A stretch of DNA of 64,000 bases from Spirochaetae bacterium HGW-Spirochaetae-3. Lineage in GTDB: Bacteria; Spirochaetota; Spirochaetia; Treponematales; UBA12059. The stretch is taken from positions 43,707 to 107,706 of the forward strand of contig PGXV01000008.1 in NCBI GenBank assembly GCA_002839315.1, given 5' to 3'. Positions 1 to 9,526 of this stretch are shown here, one piece after another; within the stretch, counting starts at the first letter, position 1; each line of letters starts with the position of its first letter. Made by a program: the position numbers and the translations under genes. The notes below the pieces were generated by a model. The model worked only from the letters and a program-made list of their open reading frames with translations. It made no database searches and was not told where the DNA came from.

Positions 1-283
1 TACGCCTTCGCTTCCGTCCGGCGTCGCGCCTCGCATCCATCCCCGCCACGAAAGAAAAGACTTATACCGCTACGATGGCAGGGCGTCAGGGAAAGAGTTA
101 TCTGTGATCGGTGATCTGTGGAAGATAGCCCTCTCTTGATTACGGATCACTGATCACTTCTTCAATTTGACCCCGCCGCGCTCGATGGGTACCCCGCCGT
201 CGACAACGGGCACCATGCGGCGCTCGAAGGTGCGAGTGGGGAGAGCGTAGCCACGCGCTCATTGCGCAGGCAGAGTATCCGCC
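1..283. other. Intergenic left edge, no complete gene
   Basis: No complete gene is visible. On the minus strand a short open frame of about 35 codons ends at a TGA at 154-156 (last residues GGVKLKK). It reads like the tail of a protein but has a stop upstream near 260 and no convincing start. It may be a gene remnant or chance. An inverted repeat at 104-157 lies over its end. Confidence 0.4.
104..157. repeat. Imperfect inverted repeat, REP-like
   Basis: The arms GTGATCGGTGATCTGT (104-119) and ACGGATCACTGATCAC (142-157) pair with two mismatches around a 22-nt loop. Each arm contains two GATC-type half repeats. No T-tract follows on either strand, so this is not a classic terminator, although it lies downstream of pepF. 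A hairpin with similar GATCCACT repeats occurs at 56818-56848. Confidence 0.5.
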
Positions 284-2188
284 CTACTCCAGCGAAGCCT
301 TCGCGGTAACGAGCCGCTCGAATCGTTCCACCTTCTTGGCGACTATCGCGACGCTGGCCCGCCAGAAATCGGGCCTCGACAGGTCGACGCCGAGATGCCT
401 GGCCGCGAGCTCCTCGACCTCCATCCTGCCGGTATCGCGGAGCATCGCGACGTACGTCCCATGGAAACGGTCTCCGAGCTCCTCGCGACGGGCGTATACG
501 CCGAGGCTGAACAGGTATCCGAACGAGTACGGGAAGTTATAGAAGCTGACTCCGGTCTTGTGGAAATGCAGCTTCGAGGCCCAGTACCATTCGTCGTAGC
601 CGGACAGCGAGTCGCCGTACCACTCGGCCCACGCGTCCTTCATCAGCGCGCGTAGCTCGTCGGGGCCGACGGGGCCGGCCGGTCGGCGCTCGTAGAAGCG
701 GCTCTCGAATTCGAAGCGGGCCGGTATGTTGACGAGGAAGGTAGCGGCGTCCTGCGCGTCGGACCACGCGAGCTCGATGATCTCGGCGTCGGTGGAGGCC
801 TCGGAGGCGAGGAGCTCGCCGAGCACGGTCTCGGCGAAGGTGCTGGCGGTCTCGGCCAGCGTCATCGGGTAATCAGACTCTGAGAGCGGGATGTCGCGCA
901 TCGCCTCGCAGTGGTACGCGTGGCCGAGCTCGTGGGCCAGGGTCGAAAGCTCGGACAGGGCGCCCTGGTAGGTCGTATAGACGAAGGGCCGGCGCGAGCG
1001 AGGGAACTCCGTGCAGAAGGCGCCGGGCCGCTTGCCGTCCTTGACCCGGCCCTCTATCCGGCCGTCCGCGGCCATCGAATCGACGAAGGCGCCCATGGCC
1101 GGGTCGACGGACGCGTACGCCCTGCGTACGATGCCGAGGCCGCGCTCGAAGGGAATGTTCGCTATCGCGCTCGCCCGAGCGCCTTCGTCGGCCGGGGCGG
1201 GCGCCAGTATGTCCCAGGGGCCGAGCCGATCGACGCCGTACAGCCGAGCCTGCGCCCGGAGCGCGCGTCGCCCGAGTTCCCTTGATTCGCGCAGGACGCC
1301 CGTCAGCGCGTCGAGGGTCGCTCGGGACAGGCGGCCCTGATGCAGCGCGCCGTCCAGGTAGTGGACGGGCTCGGTATGGGACCGGAGCGATCCTTCCGAT
1401 CCGCGCCAGCCCGAGATCGCGTTGAGGATGGCCGCGAAGGAATCGGCGTGCACCGACAGGGCGGCGTTGATGCCGCGCCACGCTCCCTCGCGTACGTCGC
1501 GTTCCGGCCGCTTGAGGAGGCTGGCCGCCTTGGCGAGGCCGACGCTCGACTCGGAGCCGTCTACGCCGCGTACGCGGCACCTGAGCTTGCCGGTGATGCC
1601 GTCGTACAGGCCGCCCCACGCGTGCAGGCCGTCGGCGGACAGCGTGGCGATCGCCCGCTCGGCCGGTAGCGGCAGCGCGCGGGCGCGCCGCTTGCGCTCC
1701 TGGCCGAGAGCGAAACGGAAGCGCGCTGTCTCGGGAGCCGAGCAGAAGGCCTCGAAGAAGCTCGCGGGACAGAGCGTCAACGCGAGCGAGAGCGAAGCGG
1801 AGGCGGCGCCGAGCCTGGCGGACAGGCCGTCCAGGAATCCGCGCATCGCGGCGGCGGCGGCGTCCGATCCGTCGGTGGACAATACGCAACCGGCGTAGAC
1901 GGCGAGGTTCGATAGTAATTCCCTGGCCGCGGCGTCGGCCACGGCGAAGCGCCGGAGATCCGCCAGCGTAACCGCGTCGACGGCGGGGTCGAATCCGGCC
2001 GCCTCGTCGATCCGGGCGCCCGCGGCCGCCCCCATGGCCTCGAGCGAGGCTATCGAGGATTCCACGGTCGCTATATCGTTCCTGAATTCGGAAGACTGGA
2101 TGGATGGGTACTCGCTGGAAAGATCCCAGGCCGGACCGGCCGCGGAATCGGGATCCACCGAGGGGACGTCGTCGATGATGGTTCGCAT
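284..2188 (-). CDS. pepF: M3 family oligoendopeptidase F
   Basis: Predicted cytoplasmic zinc metallopeptidase that cleaves short peptides during peptide recycling. The 634-residue product has the M3 active-site motif HELGH at about residues 419-423, within AHELGHAYH, followed by a conserved Glu-rich helix (TLAETASTFAETV) that supplies the third zinc ligand. The length fits PepF (about 600 residues). The frame is open upstream to 2263, but the ATG at 2188 is chosen because the upstream residues are low-complexity and the family begins near here. It is transcribed away from the Gre-family gene at 2262, so the two share a 73-bp divergent promoter region. No signal peptide or membrane segment is seen. 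Confidence 0.93.
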   Translation of the reverse strand: MRTIIDDVPSVDPDSAAGPAWDLSSEYPSIQSSEFRNDIATVESSIASLEAMGAAAGARIDEAAGFDPAVDAVTLADLRRFAVADAAARELLSNLAVYAGCVLSTDGSDAAAAAMRGFLDGLSARLGAASASLSLALTLCPASFFEAFCSAPETARFRFALGQERKRRARALPLPAERAIATLSADGLHAWGGLYDGITGKLRCRVRGVDGSESSVGLAKAASLLKRPERDVREGAWRGINAALSVHADSFAAILNAISGWRGSEGSLRSHTEPVHYLDGALHQGRLSRATLDALTGVLRESRELGRRALRAQARLYGVDRLGPWDILAPAPADEGARASAIANIPFERGLGIVRRAYASVDPAMGAFVDSMAADGRIEGRVKDGKRPGAFCTEFPRSRRPFVYTTYQGALSELSTLAHELGHAYHCEAMRDIPLSESDYPMTLAETASTFAETVLGELLASEASTDAEIIELAWSDAQDAATFLVNIPARFEFESRFYERRPAGPVGPDELRALMKDAWAEWYGDSLSGYDEWYWASKLHFHKTGVSFYNFPYSFGYLFSLGVYARREELGDRFHGTYVAMLRDTGRMEVEELAARHLGVDLSRPDFWRASVAIVAKKVERFERLVTAKASLE

Positions 2189-2261
2189 GGGGGCGACTGT
2201 ACCACGGCTCCGGCGAGCGGGCAAGCCGAAACCCGTGGTATACTGTGGCCGTGGAGGCTGC

Positions 2262-2807
2262 ATGTCCAGGGCATTCGTAGGAGACGACCAGTACGACGCG
2301 GCCGACGACGAGGCGCCGGAGATAAAGGTGCCGATACCGCCGGGATCGCGTAACTACCTGACTCCGGAAGGCGCCGCCGCGCTGGCCGACGAGCTTCGTT
2401 CCCTCGAGACGGAGGAGCGGCCCCGGCTGGCGGCGGAGATCGATCGCCTCGGCAAGGACGGCGGCCACGCCGCGCCCGAGTCGCTGTCCAACGCGCGGCG
2501 TACGCTGGGGCGCGTCGACCGGCGTATCGAGTACCTGTCGAGGATGGCGTCCATCGCCGAGACCGTAGAACCGCCGGCCGGCGGATACGACCGGGTGCGG
2601 TTCGGCGCGACGGTCACGGTGAGTGACGCGGACGGGACGGAAACGACCTACCGCATCGTCGGCGTCGACGAGGCCGATCCCGAGCGGGGGCTCATAGGCT
2701 GGACGAGCCCGATAGCCAGGGCGCTGATAAGCAGGAAACCCGGAGACGAGACGGTCGCGGCGCTGCCGGAAGGCGAGCGGAGGCTCGTCGTCGTCGCGCT
2801 GGGCTGA
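2262..2807 (+). CDS. GreA/GreB-family transcription elongation factor
   Basis: The 181-residue protein begins MSRAFV, the usual start of a GreB-like subgroup. An N-terminal coiled-coil region spans about residues 30-95. The C-terminal FKBP-like Gre domain (about 105-180) has YRIVGVDEAD, SPIARAL and GDETV, matching Gre C-termini that bind RNA polymerase beside the secondary channel. The coiled-coil tip lacks a clear GDxxEN motif (it reads KDGGHAAPES), so the acidic pair that promotes transcript cleavage appears altered. Its role may therefore be modulation rather than cleavage. The ATG at 2262 has GGAGG a few bases upstream; the longer open frame overlaps pepF and is rejected. It is convergent with yciO, with 7 nt between stops. 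Confidence 0.85.
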   Translation: MSRAFVGDDQYDAADDEAPEIKVPIPPGSRNYLTPEGAAALADELRSLETEERPRLAAEIDRLGKDGGHAAPESLSNARRTLGRVDRRIEYLSRMASIAETVEPPAGGYDRVRFGATVTVSDADGTETTYRIVGVDEADPERGLIGWTSPIARALISRKPGDETVAALPEGERRLVVVALG

Positions 2808-2814
2808 CCACCGG

Positions 2815-3450
2815 TCAGGCCGGGTACGGGCCGGCGCCGGGCCGCAGGACCTCGACCTCGCCGGAGCGGATATCGAGCACGGTGCCCAGGCGACGTTCGT
2901 TCTCCTCGCCGGGGTCGAGTATAAGGTCTACGCCGGGCAGGTCCTCGAGTTCCCATCCGCCGGAGAACAGGGCCTCCTCGGGATAGTCGGGAGCCGGGGA
3001 ATCGGGGTCGAGCATAGAGCGCTTGGCGGTCAGCGAAAGCGCTGCGCAGCCGAGCGCCTCGATGACGCCCAGGGGCACGCGGTGGTCGGGTATGCGCACG
3101 CCCAGCTCGGCGCGCCTGAGGTCGAGGGTCCTCGCGGATTTGTTGGAGCTCGGCAGGATGAACACGTACGGCCCGGGCGTAAGCCGCTTCATCACCCTGA
3201 AGGCGGCGCTCGACACTTCGCACAGCTCCGAGGCCTGGGCTATCGACGAGCACATCACGGTAAGCGGCCGGTCGCGGCCCGGCTCGATCAGGCGCTTGAG
3301 CCTCGCGATGCCTGCCTTCGATGCTATGGAGCACAGCACGCTCCAGCTGGTGTCCGTCGGGACGACGACGAGCCCTCCGCCCTCCAGGGCGGACGCGGCG
3401 CGGCGCATGACGCGGGCGTCCGGGTTCGCGGCGACGACGTACTCGAACAA
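2815..3450 (-). CDS. yciO: Sua5/YciO/YrdC-family protein, YciO-type
   Basis: The 211-residue protein is a single YrdC-like domain. Visible features are VVPTDTSWSVLCS near residue 30, KRLI...RPLTVMC near 55-70 and TPGPYVFILPSS near 90-102. These match the family that binds ATP and threonylcarbamoyl-AMP; Sua5/TsaC members work in tRNA t6A synthesis. The pattern TPGPYVFIL and the lack of a Sua5 C-terminal domain fit the YciO branch, whose exact role is less certain. Translation appears to start at TTG (3448-3450): GGAGG lies 6 nt upstream and no in-frame ATG is near. Confidence 0.87.
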   Translation of the reverse strand: MFEYVVAANPDARVMRRAASALEGGGLVVVPTDTSWSVLCSIASKAGIARLKRLIEPGRDRPLTVMCSSIAQASELCEVSSAAFRVMKRLTPGPYVFILPSSNKSARTLDLRRAELGVRIPDHRVPLGVIEALGCAALSLTAKRSMLDPDSPAPDYPEEALFSGGWELEDLPGVDLILDPGEENERRLGTVLDIRSGEVEVLRPGAGPYPA

Positions 3451-3539
3451 GGTAAGCCTCCAGTCGGCGCGGAGGACCGTGCCGACGCGGGGATGATACT
3501 ACCTTTGCCCCCGCTCGCGCAACGCCGCTCCGCGCGGGA

Positions 3540-6500
3540 TCATCGACGAAGGGCCACGAGATCGCGCAGCTCGTCGTCTCCCAGCTCGGCTATCCACGAC
3601 TCGCCCGAGCGTACCGTCAGTTCCGACAGTTCCCGTTTGGACGCTATCATCGCGTCGATACGCTCCTCTATCGTGCCGCGGGTAATGAGGCGATGGACGA
3701 AGACGTTGCGGCTCTGGCCTATGCGGAACGCCCGGTCCGTCGCCTGGTTCTCCACCGCCGGGTTGAACCAGAGGTCGTAGTGGACGACGCGCGTCGCCGC
3801 GGTCAGGTTGAGCCCGACGCCGCCGGCCTTGAGGCTGACGAGGAATACTCCCGGGCCCCGCTCCGACTGGAAGCGGTCGACCTGCTCGTCCCGCCGTCTC
3901 TTGGTCATGCCGCCGTGGAGCAGGTAGGGCTCGACGCCGAGCTCGTCGCGGACGATGCCCGCCAGTACGTCGAGCATCTCGACGTACTGGCTGAACACGA
4001 GAACCCGTTCGCCCGCCTCGAACGCCGACTCCAGCAGCGCGACGAGGAGCCTGGACTTACCGGATCGCTCGGAAGTGCCGGAGCTCTCCTTGTCGTAGTT
4101 CCGGGGATGGTTCGACGCCTGCTTGAGGGCGGTGATCAGCGCGAGCACGAGGCCGAGCCGCGACTCGGCTCCGGCCGACGACACGTTGCCGAGGCCTTCG
4201 CTCGCTACGGCCTCGTACAGGGCGGCCTGCTCCAGCGTCAATTCGGCGTACTCGTCGACGACGATCTTGTCAGGCAGGTCGGCCGCCACCGCGGCGTCGG
4301 TCTTGAGCCTGCGCATTATGAACGGGGCTATGGCCTTGCGGAGCGCGTCCGCAGACGCCTCGGATCGGTCTATCTCGATAGGGCCTCGGTACTCGGCAGA
4401 GAATCGCGCGAGCGTGCCGAGGTAGCCGGGCAACGCGAAGTCGAAGACGCTCCACAGCTCGGCCAGGTTGTTCTCGACCGGCGTGCCGGTCAGCGCGAGC
4501 CGCCGCTCGGCCTTGACCGCCTTGATCGCCTTGGCCCGGGCGGAATCCGGATTCTTGATGTAGTGGGCCTCGTCGAGGGCTACGAGGCTCCATTCGACGC
4601 CGGCCGTCTTCTTCCGGTCGCGTATCCACGTCTCGTAGCTGGTAAGCGTCACGTCGGCCGGTTTCCGCCTGCGCGCGTGCCCGTAGTACAGGCATAGCGA
4701 CAGCGACGGCGCGAAACGCCCGAGTTCCCGTTCCCAGTTCGTCAGGAGCGACGCGGGCGCGCAGACGAGCGCCCCGCCCTCGAGCCTGCCCGATTCCTTG
4801 AGCGCCAGGATCGCGGCGATAGTCTGCACGGTCTTGCCGAGGCCCATGTCGTCGGCGAGCAGGCAGCCGAGGCCGCGCTCGAAGTTGCCGAGCATCCATC
4901 GATAGCCTCGCTCCTGATAGGGCCTGAGCGTAGCGAGGAGCGACGGGGGGACGGGGGCTTCGTCGGCCGCGAGGCGGCCCGGGCCGACGAGGAAATCGAC
5001 CGCGGCGCCGAGCTCGCCGTCGGCCTCGGCGTCGCCCGACAGCGCCGTACGCAGGGCCTCCATCGCTCCGGGGGCCTTGCGGGCCGATACGCGGGCGAGC
5101 ACCCTGGCCGCCTCTCCCGGGTCCAGGCGCACCCACTCGCCGCGCCAGCGTACGAGGCGGAGGCCCGATTCGAGCAGCGCGGAGAATTCGGCCGGGCTCA
5201 GCCGCTCGTCGCCTATCGCCACGGTCCAGTCGAAGCTGAAGGCGGTCGCCATGTCCAGGTACGATACGAGCCCGGCCTTCCTCGTGGCGCGCAGCGCCGG
5301 CTTCGGGGTCGCCAGGCGCCTGAGCTCCTTGGGCAGCACGAGGGCGACGCCGAAGCGCCGTAGCAAGGGCGCCGCGTCTACGACGAAGTCGGCGAGCTCC
5401 TTCCCGTCGAGCTCGGCGAAGGCGTCGACGCCGAGCCTGCCGAGGGCGGGTACGAAGTTCGACAGCAGGGCCGCGAAGGCCAGCGCGTCGGCGGCGCCCT
5501 TGCCGCCGGAACGGGCCGCGCGCCTGAGCGCCGTCCTGGAGCCGTCCTCGCCGACGACCGACGCGGACAGCCGATACGACGGCTCCTCGCCTCCCGACGC
5601 CGCCGTCCTCGAGGCCGACACCTTGAGCTCCAGCGGCGTCCTGTCCGCGGCCATGTCGTAGACCGACAGCCACGCGTCCAGGGCGCCGGGGAGGGCCCTC
5701 TGGCCGGGCGCGGCGCAGGGTACGGAACGGGTCCCGAACAGGGCGCGCGCGGCGGGGTCGCCGTTCTCCCTCACCGAGCCCAGGGTAAAGCCGACGGCGC
5801 CGGCGAGCTCCGTCAGGAAGGCGGCGGCGAGCGTATCGATAGTCGAGCGGCGGTCGGGGACCGTCTTCGAATCGCCCGCGGGCGACGGCGCCGTCGCGAC
5901 CGGCTCGAGGGCGGACAGCAGCGCGTCGACGTCGGATAGGAAGCGCGCCGGCTTCCAGACTACCGAGAACCGCCCGCCCTCTTCCCTTACGTCCGGCGTG
6001 AACGCGCAGGCGGAGGCCAGCGAGCGGGCCGCGGAGAAGAACGCGCGCAGGAAACGGTACGAGGCGCTACCGTCGCGCTCGCCGCAGGCCGCGAAGAGCC
6101 GTGACGCCGCGAGCGGCCCCGCCTCGCCGCGCGGACCGAGTACCGGCGACGCGATCCGAAGGCCTCGGGGCGAGCCGTCCGAGGCCGGGACCACGTCGAA
6201 GCGGGCCGCCGCGAAGGTCCTCGACCGCGGGCCGTCCATGGCGTCGGAGGGACGGGGCGCGAGCAGTTCTGGGCAGAGCGCGGCGGCCCGGTGATAGAAG
6301 GCTGTACAGACTACGCGCAGGTCGAACGGGGCCAGGCCGCGCGAGGGCGGCAGCATCGCTGGTATGGCGGCGACGTACGGGTTCAGCGGCCCCGCGCGCG
6401 CCAGCGGATCTGATAGTCCCTCCGGATCGGGCCACGGCGTAACGAGGCGGACGGGAACGGGGTCAGGCACGGCGCGGACCGGGACGTCCGGCCTGGCGCT

Positions 6501-7013
6501 TCCGCCCGTATCGGCCGCGCCGAGGTCGACGCCCCGGAGACGGAATAAACCGTACGGATCGCGGTCTATCTCCTGGGCGATGACGTAGTAGACCGCGGCC
6601 ATGTGCTTGCACGGGTCGCCCGAGTCGGGACAGTCGCATGAACGCGCCATATCCGACCAACGGGACGGCAGCAGCGATACGCCAGCGGCCTCCAGCCGTT
6701 CGAGGAAGCCGGCGGGCAGCTCACCCGCCGCGATGCGGCCTCGGAAGAGGGGGTCGGCGTCCACTTCGTCGCGAACGACGGAAGCCTGCCCTGGCGGCAG
6801 AGGCTCGAACCGTATGGCGACCGTATAGAACGGCCGATAGTTGCCGGCGACGCGCGCGCGCGCCAGTCCGCCCTTCAGCTCGAGCTCGAGGACGGCGCCG
6901 TTGCCCGCGTACGAACGGCCGCGGGCCAGGCGGCCCTCATCGGCCAGGGCCTCCATCGCGTCTATAAAAAATCGGCCCCACGGTGTGAGGCCGAAAACGT
7001 GCTTTGCCCGCAT
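3540..7013 (-). CDS. SNF2-family helicase with SWIM zinc finger
   Basis: Large ATP-dependent DNA translocase of the Swi2/Snf2 (HepA/RapA-like) superfamily, 1157 residues from the ATG at 7013. A SWIM zinc finger (CDCPDSGDPCKH) lies near residues 125-136, followed by a long variable region. The motor lies in the C-terminal half: Walker A DDMGLGKT near 720, DEAH box LDEAHYIKN near 815, TGTPVENN, and the helicase C motif QATDRAFRIGQ near 1090-1100. The architecture matches bacterial SWIM-SNF2 proteins thought to act on nucleoprotein complexes or stalled polymerase; the substrate is unknown. A start at TTG 7049 is possible but less likely. No restriction or defence genes adjoin it, which argues for a housekeeping role. 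Confidence 0.93.
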   Translation of the reverse strand: MRAKHVFGLTPWGRFFIDAMEALADEGRLARGRSYAGNGAVLELELKGGLARARVAGNYRPFYTVAIRFEPLPPGQASVVRDEVDADPLFRGRIAAGELPAGFLERLEAAGVSLLPSRWSDMARSCDCPDSGDPCKHMAAVYYVIAQEIDRDPYGLFRLRGVDLGAADTGGSARPDVPVRAVPDPVPVRLVTPWPDPEGLSDPLARAGPLNPYVAAIPAMLPPSRGLAPFDLRVVCTAFYHRAAALCPELLAPRPSDAMDGPRSRTFAAARFDVVPASDGSPRGLRIASPVLGPRGEAGPLAASRLFAACGERDGSASYRFLRAFFSAARSLASACAFTPDVREEGGRFSVVWKPARFLSDVDALLSALEPVATAPSPAGDSKTVPDRRSTIDTLAAAFLTELAGAVGFTLGSVRENGDPAARALFGTRSVPCAAPGQRALPGALDAWLSVYDMAADRTPLELKVSASRTAASGGEEPSYRLSASVVGEDGSRTALRRAARSGGKGAADALAFAALLSNFVPALGRLGVDAFAELDGKELADFVVDAAPLLRRFGVALVLPKELRRLATPKPALRATRKAGLVSYLDMATAFSFDWTVAIGDERLSPAEFSALLESGLRLVRWRGEWVRLDPGEAARVLARVSARKAPGAMEALRTALSGDAEADGELGAAVDFLVGPGRLAADEAPVPPSLLATLRPYQERGYRWMLGNFERGLGCLLADDMGLGKTVQTIAAILALKESGRLEGGALVCAPASLLTNWERELGRFAPSLSLCLYYGHARRRKPADVTLTSYETWIRDRKKTAGVEWSLVALDEAHYIKNPDSARAKAIKAVKAERRLALTGTPVENNLAELWSVFDFALPGYLGTLARFSAEYRGPIEIDRSEASADALRKAIAPFIMRRLKTDAAVAADLPDKIVVDEYAELTLEQAALYEAVASEGLGNVSSAGAESRLGLVLALITALKQASNHPRNYDKESSGTSERSGKSRLLVALLESAFEAGERVLVFSQYVEMLDVLAGIVRDELGVEPYLLHGGMTKRRRDEQVDRFQSERGPGVFLVSLKAGGVGLNLTAATRVVHYDLWFNPAVENQATDRAFRIGQSRNVFVHRLITRGTIEERIDAMIASKRELSELTVRSGESWIAELGDDELRDLVALRR

Positions 7014-7056
7014 GCGGCAAGGATACGCCGCGCGCGTAGCGGCGCGCAAGTCCGGT

Positions 7057-9030
7057 TTACGCCTTGGCTACGGTATCCTCGCAGGCCTCTACTCGGGCCT
7101 TCCTCGCCTGGAATAGCTGGACGGCCAGTACGACGGCCACGAGCGCCGCGCCGTACAGGTCCTGCGAGTTATTGGGCGTCATCAGGAGAATGGCTCCCGC
7201 GAGGGACATAACCCGGAGGATCACGTTCATCTTCGACATCAGGTAGCCCTCGATGGCGCCGCCCAGCATGATGACGCCTATGATCGACGTGAACATGACG
7301 ACGGCGCCCTCGAGGAAGCTCGAGGCGCGCAGGAGGAGCGCGTCGTTGTACACGAACATGAACGGCACGATGAAGCCCGCGAGCGACAGCTTGAGCGACG
7401 TAAGGCCCGTCTTCATCGGGCTGCCACCGGATATGCCGGCCGCGGCGAACGACGCCAGCGCGACCGGAGGCGTTATGTTGGCGAACATCGCGAAGTAGAA
7501 TACGAACAGGTGGGACACGAGCGGGTCTATGCCGAGGCGGACGAGGGCCGGCGCGGCCATGGTCGCGGTGATCAGGTACGCGGGTATGCTCGGCAGGCCC
7601 ATGCCCAGGATCATGCACGCCACCATCGTGAAGACGAGCGTCAGGAACAGGCTCTTGCCGCCGAGCGCGACGATGGCGCTGGCCATGGAGAGGCCGAAGC
7701 CGGTAAGGCTGGCGACGCCTATGATGATGCCGACCGACGCGCACGCTATCGCTACCGGTATCATCGACCGCGTACCCTCGAACAGGGCGTCCCCGACGTC
7801 CTTGAGGCTCATCCTGGTATTCTTCCGCAGCATCGACGAGGCTATCGTAACGAGTATCGTCATGAACGCGGAGTAGATGACCGTCTTGCCGGACGCGAAC
7901 AGCATGACGACCAGGAATACGAGCGGTATCAGGAGGTGGCCCCGCTCCTTGAGCACGTCCAGCGCCTTGGGCAGGTTCTCGCGGGCTATGCCCTCGAGGC
8001 CGCATTTCTTGGCGCGTATATGCACCTGCGCGATGATGCCGATGTAGTACAGCAGGGCCGGCAGGATGGCCGCGACGGCTATGGTCTTGTACTGGATGCC
8101 GAGGACCTCCGCCATGATGAAGGCGGCGGCGCCCATGATCGGCGGCAGCAGCTGGCCGCCTACCGACGCGGAGGCCTCGACGGCGCCGGCGAATTCCTTG
8201 TCGTAGCCGGTCTTCTTCATGAGCGGTATCGTGAACGTGCCGGTCGTGACGACGTTGGCCACGGCGGCGCCGTTGATGCTGCCGAGGAAGCCGGAGGCTA
8301 TCACGGCGACCTTGGCCGGCCCGCCCTTGGAGTGCCCCGCGAGCGCGAGCGCCATGTCGTTGAAGAACTGGCCCATCCCGGACTTCTCCATGAAGGCGCC
8401 GAACAGGATGAACAGGTAGATGTACGAGGCGGACACGCCGACGGCCGTACCGTAGATCCCGTCCGTAGACACGAAGAGGAAGCTGGACAGGTCGGACCAC
8501 GAATAGCCTCGATGGCCGAAGAACCCCGGCAGGCTCCTGCCGAACATCGCGTACAGCATGAACGCGACGCCGAGTACGGGCAGGGCCCAGCCGGTCACGC
8601 GCCTGGCGCCCTCGAGCACGAGAACGATCAGCACGGCCGCGAACGCGAGGTCGGCCGCGTTCGGCATGCCGGCGCGGCCGACGATGCCTATGTAGTTGAG
8701 GAATACGTATATAGTCGTCGAGGCCGCGAGCAGGGCCAGCGCGATATCGTACCAGGCCGCCTTGGACCGGGAAGCCTTCTTCCTGGCCGGATAGAAGACG
8801 AAGCCGAGCGCGAGTATCATCGCGACGTGGAGCGAGCGGTGCTTGAGCGTCACGGGCGTGCCGAATACGGCGCCGTACAGGTGGTACAGCGCGACGAGTA
8901 TCGCGAAGGCCTTGACGAACAAACCCGCGACCTTACCGCCGAATTCGCGGTACCTCGATTCGGAATCGTACTCCTCGAGTAGTTTCTTCTGTAATTCCGG
9001 CGAACCCGCCGCTTTCATAGTCTCGCTCAA
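7057..9030 (-). CDS. TRAP transporter fused permease (4TM/12TM, TAXI type)
   Basis: Inner-membrane permease of a TRAP-TAXI importer with the small (DctQ-like) and large (DctM-like) subunits fused in one 657-residue chain, as is usual for TAXI systems. Many hydrophobic helices are visible. Conserved DctM-like stretches include GSINGAAVANVVTTGTFTIP, SVGGQLLPPIMGAAAFIMAE, GMGLPSIPAYLI and FANITPPVALASFAAAGI. It is the last gene of the TAXI-SBP, DUF1850, permease operon. The start is TTG at 9030: GGAGGT lies exactly 6 nt upstream, whereas the next ATG (9018) would be too far from it. The substrate is unknown; many TAXI systems take up small organic or amino acids. Confidence 0.94.
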   Translation of the reverse strand: MSETMKAAGSPELQKKLLEEYDSESRYREFGGKVAGLFVKAFAILVALYHLYGAVFGTPVTLKHRSLHVAMILALGFVFYPARKKASRSKAAWYDIALALLAASTTIYVFLNYIGIVGRAGMPNAADLAFAAVLIVLVLEGARRVTGWALPVLGVAFMLYAMFGRSLPGFFGHRGYSWSDLSSFLFVSTDGIYGTAVGVSASYIYLFILFGAFMEKSGMGQFFNDMALALAGHSKGGPAKVAVIASGFLGSINGAAVANVVTTGTFTIPLMKKTGYDKEFAGAVEASASVGGQLLPPIMGAAAFIMAEVLGIQYKTIAVAAILPALLYYIGIIAQVHIRAKKCGLEGIARENLPKALDVLKERGHLLIPLVFLVVMLFASGKTVIYSAFMTILVTIASSMLRKNTRMSLKDVGDALFEGTRSMIPVAIACASVGIIIGVASLTGFGLSMASAIVALGGKSLFLTLVFTMVACMILGMGLPSIPAYLITATMAAPALVRLGIDPLVSHLFVFYFAMFANITPPVALASFAAAGISGGSPMKTGLTSLKLSLAGFIVPFMFVYNDALLLRASSFLEGAVVMFTSIIGVIMLGGAIEGYLMSKMNVILRVMSLAGAILLMTPNNSQDLYGAALVAVVLAVQLFQARKARVEACEDTVAKA

Positions 9031-9034
9031 GGCG

Positions 9035-9526
9035 TTACCTCCGTTGTTGTATCCGCAGCTCGAGGGCCTCGTGGTGCGGTAGGTCCGAGCCGCGCGCTAG
9101 CACGTTCCCGTTCAGGGATATGGCCGCCACGGCGGTCTGGGAATTGATCCAGCGGTACGACGGGAAGGTCTCGTCGATACCGCTATAGACGACGAAGCCG
9201 TCTTCCACGCGGGCGCTCGTCCCGCGCTCGTACGGCACGCCGGCGCCGAACCCGCCGATGCGGGTCTCGCGCAGCACGATCGCGCCGCCGGGGGCGACGT
9301 CGAAATACTCGAACCAGGGAAAATGCTCCACCGAGTGTATCCACTCGAATTCGAGCCGGTCGCCGGCGGCGGCCGGTACGGACAGGAGCCGCCGGCCGTC
9401 GGACTGGACCGATACGACGAGTTCCAGCCCGCCGGCGAGGGAGCGCAGGGATGCGGTCGCCAGCGCCGCGACGGTCATCGCCGCGACGGCGACGGCGACC
9501 GCGACGATGCGTCCGCGTCCCCGCAT
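9035..9526 (-). CDS. DUF1850 protein, TRAP-TAXI accessory
   Basis: The 163-residue protein has an N-terminal hydrophobic segment (about residues 5-28, signal anchor or signal peptide) and the DUF1850 signature: FEWIHSVEHFPWFEYF, with an acidic/aromatic pattern around the IHSVE core, and a C-terminal region containing GNVLARG. DUF1850 genes are commonly found beside TAXI-type TRAP permeases; the function is unknown but probably lies outside the membrane, with the transporter. Its ATG shares one base with the TGA of the binding-protein gene and it ends 4 nt before the permease start, so the three are translationally coupled. Confidence 0.88.
   Translation of the reverse strand: MRGRGRIVAVAVAVAAMTVAALATASLRSLAGGLELVVSVQSDGRRLLSVPAAAGDRLEFEWIHSVEHFPWFEYFDVAPGGAIVLRETRIGGFGAGVPYERGTSARVEDGFVVYSGIDETFPSYRWINSQTAVAAISLNGNVLARGSDLPHHEALELRIQQRR

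Noticed and set aside
154-261. Minus-strand 35-codon frame ending GGVKLKK as a real gene
   Set aside because: It has no start codon with ribosome-binding site and is bounded by an upstream stop; at most a remnant.
873-2468. A 531-codon minus-strand open frame, Arg-rich, across pepF
   Set aside because: It is a frame-shifted shadow of pepF with the Arg/Pro/Gly-rich composition typical of false frames in GC-rich DNA.
7510-8982. A 490-codon plus-strand open frame opposite the TRAP permease
   Set aside because: It is antisense to a well-supported membrane protein, has no recognisable domain and is rich in Arg/Glu/His from reversed codons.
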